This document shows, one piece after another, positions 58,277 to 64,000 of a DNA stretch of 64,000 nt (positions are counted from its first letter, which is position 1; every line of letters starts with the position of its first letter). A model generated the notes under the pieces. It did not search any database. It worked only from the letters and a program-made list of their open reading frames with translations, and had not been told where the DNA came from. The stretch lies in assembly GCA_030568195.1 (NCBI GenBank), contig JAJLTO010000004.1:1-64000 (forward strand), written 5' to 3'. The stretch is from Dipodascopsis uninucleata var. uninucleata (lineage: Eukaryota; Ascomycota; Lipomycetes; Lipomycetales; Lipomycetaceae). Both the position numbers and the translations under genes were made by a program.

Positions 58277-58825
58277 ATATGTTATATAAAAAGACAGGCG
58301 CTATTTAATTTTACGGCTGCCTTCGGATAGTGATCAGGATGAAACTTTAAAAGATGAGCAACTGAAAACCCAAGGAAAACTCTTTCGCTAATGATAACAC
58401 AGTTGTAAGTAGTTTCTTGATGATGTCTTTGCTATGAACTTTTTGACTAGAAAATTTTCACGTAAACAATCGGCTTGCAGGCTATCACAGACTTGATGAT
58501 TTCTCGTTCAGATCTTCGAGACGAATTTTGGTTGTAAACTTATCAAACACTGTATATGAGTCAATCAGGCACAAAGAGTTGAGAGGATTGCTGCGCCCAG
58601 AGACTAAGCCCGTAACTGACAATAATTATTGTCCGATAGTTCTTTGAAATTTTGATTGCAGATGCTACGACGCGCCGCGCAGTAGGTTAGAACAAAGATC
58701 AACGGAAGATACCTTCAGCAAATGAAGTTGTAAGAATCACTTAAAACTAATTACTTTGATCAGACAATTAATGGTCCAATTTTGTATCGCGATGCAGCGT
58801 GCAATTGTAGCGAGAAAAAGTGCCA

Positions 58826-58870
<45 letters not shown>

Positions 58871-59400
58871 AGTATGTATGTATATTATGCTAAAATATAT
58901 ATAATAATAATATAATAGTAATAATAGTAAATAGAGCCGTCGTAGTGAGTATTTGCACAGTAATAATTAGGGGCCACGTTCAGTACTCTGTATGTTTGTA
59001 CAGGCAATGCTGATTTCCAAAATGACGGTAAACGCGAGTGTACGATTCGCGCCAAATAGTTACAGACACAATGATCACGTAAGGGACAAACAAGCTACTT
59101 GCAGAAGTGCACGGTGGATGCAGCAGATCCACAGCTATCAAGCCCGGCTGAGAAAAATAGTGTTTTAAGGGAAGGACCTTTATGATCTGCTGAAGAATTT
59201 CGATGAGTAGGCGTCAGAGGCCCTTGGTGAGGGCTAGAAGAGGACAAAGGAAAGAGAACGAGTGCCGTAAGAATAATTTGCAACAGAACAATTAGCAAGC
59301 TACGTACTTTATTGTATTCTACGTGAATCGAGTACGCAGGATCTCTACGAATATATATATGTTTGTGGTAAGTATTATAAATCGAGCGTGAGTATGCCTT
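58277..59400. other. Upstream region of arrestin gene with (TA)n and TATG repeats
   Basis: No gene recognised. A (TA)n run of about 16 units is at 58827-58859, followed by imperfect TATG tetranucleotide repeats to about 58883. A missing first exon of the arrestin may lie here. Confidence 0.5.
58827..58883. repeat. (TA)n / (TATG)n microsatellite
   Basis: Perfect TA dinucleotide run running directly into TATG-type tetranucleotides. Likely polymorphic in length. Confidence 0.95.
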
Positions 59401-62400
59401 CTGGGGAGAGTCCAGAAAAGAAAAAAAATCTACCTCCGCTTCAGTACCTTAATTAGAATTTTGTGTTCATCAAATAATTTCCTAAAATTCTCCCCTCAGG
59501 CTCCTCTCTTCTACCTCCTGCTGCGCGTCTAGCTTTTCTGGTCGTCGCACGCTGCCTGGGAAGACGGCAAAGAAGGTACTTCCGCGAACGCACGGAAGTA
59601 TAAAATAGGGTGCGAAGCATAAAGTAGTTGCACTGGATCGGCTGCTTAAGAGGCAGTGTATTGCGAGATGTAACTATTTACGGAGGATTTACGCTGAAAA
59701 AAGTTGTACCTGTGTGGTACCCGTGTTCTATGTTTAGCGTGCATAATATGCTTTTAGGATCTGCTGACAAACAATGCATTACCAGGCTGGCGTGTTCTGT
59801 ATGACAAGCCGTAACAAAGAATACATAAAAGTATTACTCAGCGCTCTTATGTGTGCAAAGTTTTCGCGATCTTCGCGGCCCTTCTGCTGGCTTTAGTGAC
59901 TCTTGTTGCTTTTTCTGTGACTATTAATTCTCCTGAGCTAGCATGCCATTGCTTAGTAAAAATCCTAGCGAGTCTCAGTAATATGTATGCAGAGTAGGGC
60001 AGTACAGAGCGCACCCCACATGCGCTAGCAGTAGTCGGCATCGCCCATTATGTGTCGGTTTTTTGGTGGACGCGTACGAGACTTTGGGACAATATGGGCA
60101 GAGGGAAACGCCCATTTTCGAGCAGGGTGGGCATACTCAAAATACTATCTATCCTTTTTCCTTTTTCCTCATTTTTTTTAATAAAATTTTTGCTAATCGC
60201 CCTTTTTGGTTGTTTTTTCCAGCACTATTCTAGTCTGTCATCACATGCCATCAGCAAGACTAAAAAGTCGAATGCAAAAGCGAATGTTGTATACAGAATG
60301 TGTAAAATTTGTAAATTACAAAGGTAAAGCGCAAATCGTAATGTGAGTATCATGTAAATAAACGGTAAATACAGTTACAAATATTATGAAAGAATTATTA
60401 AATAAAAATATCCATGAAAATATTAAGTGCAAACAAACAAAACAAATTATAATATGAAATAACATCCATGGCCTTCTAGCTGCTTGTCTGGTCACATTTC
60501 TTCGCCTACCCTCATACTCCGCAGCCTCTGTGCTGGCCACACCCAAAAGTCACTACCTACTCTAAAGTGACAGCAGATTTATAACATTCACAACCCTGGT
60601 CGCATTCGACGCATGCGCTGTTACTGCCGTCGTATGTCTACCAGTTTGATCTAGGCTGGCTAGTCTCTGTCGTAAAATAAATGTGACTCACAGACGACTC
60701 CTGCCTGCCCTGCTTCGTACGAGAACTCCTTCCAATCCGCAGCGTCGCAACTGCAGCTCTGCATGCCTTGTGTGAGCCTGCCTAGCTAGCATGCAAAGCG
60801 CGCTGTCGGAAGCTTCCCGAACTGTCGCTGAGCAGACGCGAGCAGCGAATCTTGGCCTCGACACTCGAATAGGCTACTTTAAAGTGCTTTCGGAAGTCCC
60901 GTGGCGCTGCTCGTGTATACTCTGGCTGGCCACACAAAAATTCCGGACTCGAAAATACCTGAGCTTCGCAGCATCCATTAGTAACACATAACGTAAAATA
61001 GTGGGTATCGCACATAATGGCATTTCGTCCAGAGCCTCAGGCCGAGCACAGTTAATCCGGCGCTGTGCCAGAGAGCGCCGGTGAAATTCCTATTTCGTAA
61101 CAAAACGGCCCTCCGACAGCCATAGGCCACTATGGCGCCTATGGCGTAGGGAATAGACTCGACGAGGCGTACTTCGGTGATGTGTCATTTCGGCTTCAGG
61201 TGGAAGGGATCCGAAAGCACAAAACAGAAAAAAAGGTACTGCTAGGCGGTATTGGCGTTAACTAACAAGCATCAGCACACTGCATCCGACTGCGCTACAA
61301 GACGCCAGAGCGCCACGGCGCATCCAGCTGCTGCCTTGAACCAATTCGCAGATCAAAATTTTCCTTGCGAGCAGGCCATGGATGCATCCAAGCCACGCCG
61401 GACTTTTATGCTCAATCAAGAACAGTGGCATGAGAAATCAGTTGATAAATTACTCATATTCTTGGGTCGCTTGTTCGCGACCGGTGTTGATTGCTTGCAC
61501 AAAGCGCACTCATATTGCCTGTGCGGATAAGGGCATAACAATCTTAACAGCATATAGGAACTTCCGATTGAGTAGTATTGAGAAAACGGCTTGCTTAAAA
61601 CTGGCTCAGGGCGGTTACATAATCGAGTTAGGTGGACTAGATTATAAGCTAGCGTGTTCGTTAAGCTTTGCAACTGGGATTGTATGTATTCCATCTTTCA
61701 CGTGTTTCCTCTCAGTTTTCTATGCATTCTAACCTGCGGATTTCTCCGCCCTGATCTGATTAGACAATCATGGTCGGCGCGGCCAACCTCGACCGTTTAG
61801 TCAGAGTATACGTCACTACTGTTTTAGACACTCGCGTTTGCAGTTAGATGCGCGATACTCGCATTTCTTCTTGTTTTACATGATCTTCTCAAAGATGTGC
61901 AAAAATACATTCCAAAATACCCTGTGTAGTGTTCCGGATCTTGTAGCGCAAGCTGTAACAGACTATTCTTTCCAAGTGCTAAGCGCTGCATTCACTCTTG
62001 TCTGGCTAAGCGCGGTAGCTATCTCTCTTGGTATAACATCGCGCTGCTGTCTGACGTCTCCACCACTTGTGACCTCTCAAAGTCAGAATGTGTACAAGCC
62101 AGCTCTCTTAGCATTGAGTATTCTGCTCCTCATTGCCTCATTTCATTCCGCGCCGCCTGTTAGACTGCAAACTTGTGCTGTCATCTTAAAATACTCCGCA
62201 CTCCCAAATCCTCCCCGCATTCCAGTCAGGTTTCTCTCGCATCTTATGACCCTCCCAGTAATCACTAGTCTTCCACATCATCGCTAGCCAGTCTCCTTCT
62301 ATGTACGCATCATGCAACTACTGCATTGTTCCTACAGTGGTGGCTAGTGGAACAGCGTAGTAGCGCGCCGCGTACTCAGAAGACCTGATCTTGTACTCAG

Positions 62401-62500
62401 ACAATGACTACAGTACGTATTTCTCCAGGGTAGCTGCTAATGTATGACACTCGCTTAACCTATTAGAGTCTCACAAGAGGTAGACTTTGTGTTGTATTCC
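59401..62500. other. GC-rich, gene-poor island
   Basis: This stretch has clearly more G+C (roughly half or more in lines such as 60601-60780) and more CpG than the AT-rich remainder. No reading frame resembles a known protein; several frames of 70-150 codons exist, some hydrophobic (for example 61880-62287), but show no family signature. At least three short perfect hairpins occur (59577-59600, 61057-61081, 61120-61144). The nature is unknown: noncoding RNA, relic of foreign DNA, or an old repeat are all possible. Confidence 0.6.
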
Positions 62501-63590
62501 TTGGCCTGTTCTCAGGTTTAACATATCCAGTTCAGTTAATTCTCTCGGACGGCGAGAACAACGCATTTGTGATGACAGAAATGTATCTAAACCACGAAAC
62601 TAGACATACTCTGCAAAATAGCTATAATACATGTATATGAACATATTACTTGGTTCAATCCTGTAGATAGAACTATGTCATCTAAAAAGTGACATCATAA
62701 GAACAATGCCCACAATTACAAGTCCTGAGCTCAAATCAGCAATATTACTGTTTATTAAAATAATAATGGCCGGTTCAAACTAGTTTTTATTTTTGGATAG
62801 CCATTGTCATAGAGTGATTCGGGTTCAGGACGTCGCCAACCCTCGTTAGGAATGTATATTACCATAATTCCAGAATATTTTCTAAGGGTTTAGAGCTGAT
62901 ATCAGTGGTGTTATTAAGCAAACGCTCAAGGCCCTTGCTTGAAAGTCCAGGCAGTCTTCATAAAGGGAGAAAATGCCCAAATCACACTCGATTAGCTAAT
63001 GTTCTCTTGTTCTGCCACTGCTCGAGAGAAGTGGAGAGAAGTCTAAGTTTATATCCACGGCAAGCCGGAGGAGTAGTGGTTGAAAACAACACTGGACCTT
63101 GAAAGGCAGAAAAACCTAGATGCTCGTCTATATATTAATATAAGTAATAGAAATAAGAATAAGCAATGTACTTTTAATTTTATGGCTTACGCCTTCTCGG
63201 AACGTACTTTTGCCTATGTTTTTGAGGTTTATTGTAGCATTATGGATAGATCCAGGTCTGCAAACGAGTTGTGGTATCAGATAGAAAGAGGAACTGGCGA
63301 ATTAGATTAAAGTGATTTTTAAGACACCATTAATAGTCATTGCTGGATGGAGTTCTAACTGCCGGGGATTCAAATATATCAGAGACGGCCAAAACACATT
63401 AGCAAAAGATTGACAAATGACTCATATTCTTATTATTAATTTATATTCTATGTATTGTTACTAGAATAAATACATTTTCTCTTATGTCTCAAGAAAAACA
63501 GAAAAGTTGAATCTGTACAATCAAGACAAAGGAGTAATAAACTGGTTTCAGGATCGAAATTAAATTCGTTGACTGTGCTTTATTCCCAAG
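62501..63590. other. Spacer upstream of FMN-binding gene
   Basis: Composition returns toward AT-rich. No gene seen; the last few hundred bases should contain the promoter of the PaiB-like gene. Confidence 0.5.
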
Positions 63591-63994
63591 ATGTATATCC
63601 CAGAAGCTCACGCAGAGACACAGATTACCGTGCTCCAGCAATTCATTCGTGAGAATCCCTTGGGTATTCTCACGACAGCAATTAAATCATCTCTGTATCC
63701 TCTCATACTGTCGAGTCATATACCATTTGTTCTTGATGTCCCAGAGGGTGCAGACGAGGTTCGTTCCAATGGTATTTTACGCGGTCATATAGCTAGGCAA
63801 AATCCTCAGGCAAAGGCCCTGATGGAAGCACTTGCCGCCGCCCAGAATGAACATGGTGCTAGCATTAGAGAGCTTTCAGAGGATGTATTGGTGCTATTTA
63901 ATGGACCATACCATCACTATGTCACTCCGAAATTCTACATTGAAACGAAACCTGACTCTGGAAAGGTGGTGCCCACTTGGAACTACTCTGCGGT
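63591..63994 (+). CDS. PaiB-type FMN-binding protein, N-terminal part (cut by window edge)
   Basis: Begins MYIPEAHAETQITVLQQFI, then NPLGILTTAI, SSHIPFVLDVPEG and GILRGHIARQNPQAKALMEAL. VLVLFNGPYHHYVTPKFY and KPDSGKVVPTWNYSAV follow. These are the conserved blocks of the FMN_bind_2 family (transcriptional regulator PAI-2/PaiB type) in order. The coding exon runs into GT|GTAAGC at the window end, so the gene continues after an intron outside the window. Fungal members are predicted FMN-binding proteins without a clear function; the bacterial one is linked to sporulation and protease control. Confidence 0.9.
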
Positions 63995-64000
63995 GTAAGC

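Noticed and set aside
61880-62287. Hydrophobic plus-strand frame of about 135 codons
   Set aside because: No signal of a known membrane family, no intron context, and several comparable frames occur by chance in this GC-rich block where stop codons are rarer.

Overview
The window looks like nuclear DNA of an ascomycete fungus, most likely Pezizomycotina (inference). The genes carry short spliceosomal introns (mostly 40-70 nt) with GTAAGT/GTATGT-type donors and CTAAC-like branch sites. The gene set is fungal: Tom70, Rtg2, Zn2Cys6 and MATA-HMG regulators, a questin-oxidase-like enzyme, Yea4-type and Tpc1-type transporters, and an ornithine decarboxylase antizyme. The DNA is AT-rich overall. No close relative can be named from the sequence alone.

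Layout. 1-3.7 kb: the 3' half of a Ty1/copia LTR retrotransposon, followed by a cluster of LTR pieces and gag-like starts of the same or a sister family. 3.7-6.4 kb: no gene seen. 6.4-18 kb: HMG-box regulator, CDK7/Kin28-like kinase (-), TOM70, NOP13 (-) and a Zn2Cys6 regulator. 18-31.4 kb: antizyme with a +1 frameshift site (-), Yippee protein (-), dienelactone-hydrolase-family protein (-), RFT1, a large Ser/Pro-rich protein with Ndr/Cbk1 docking motifs (-), and a possible small secreted protein. 31.4-34.1 kb: gene-poor. 34.1-50.8 kb: UTP18 (-) divergent from NOC4, a mitochondrial carrier (-), an unusual kinase-like gene (-), RTG2, DRN1 (-) divergent from ATP4, questin-oxidase-like (-), and a UBE3D/Ipa1-like gene. 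50.9-58.3 kb: YEA4-like transporter (-), 2-hydroxyacid dehydrogenase, alpha-arrestin (-). 58.3-63.6 kb: a gene-poor, unusually GC-rich island with several short hairpins, ending at a PaiB/FMN-binding gene cut by the window edge.

Themes. Three genes serve ribosome biogenesis (NOP13, UTP18, NOC4); UTP18 and NOC4 share one short divergent promoter. Four serve mitochondria (TOM70, the Tpc1-like carrier, ATP4, and RTG2 as signal). Others serve glycan supply (RFT1, YEA4-like), polyamine control (antizyme), RNA turnover or processing (DRN1, UBE3D/Ipa1-like) and trafficking (alpha-arrestin). Gene models were spliced by hand: exon joins were accepted only when frame, splice signals and family similarity agreed. 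Starts for the Yippee, dienelactone-hydrolase and arrestin genes are uncertain. No tRNA, rRNA or CRISPR was recognised.
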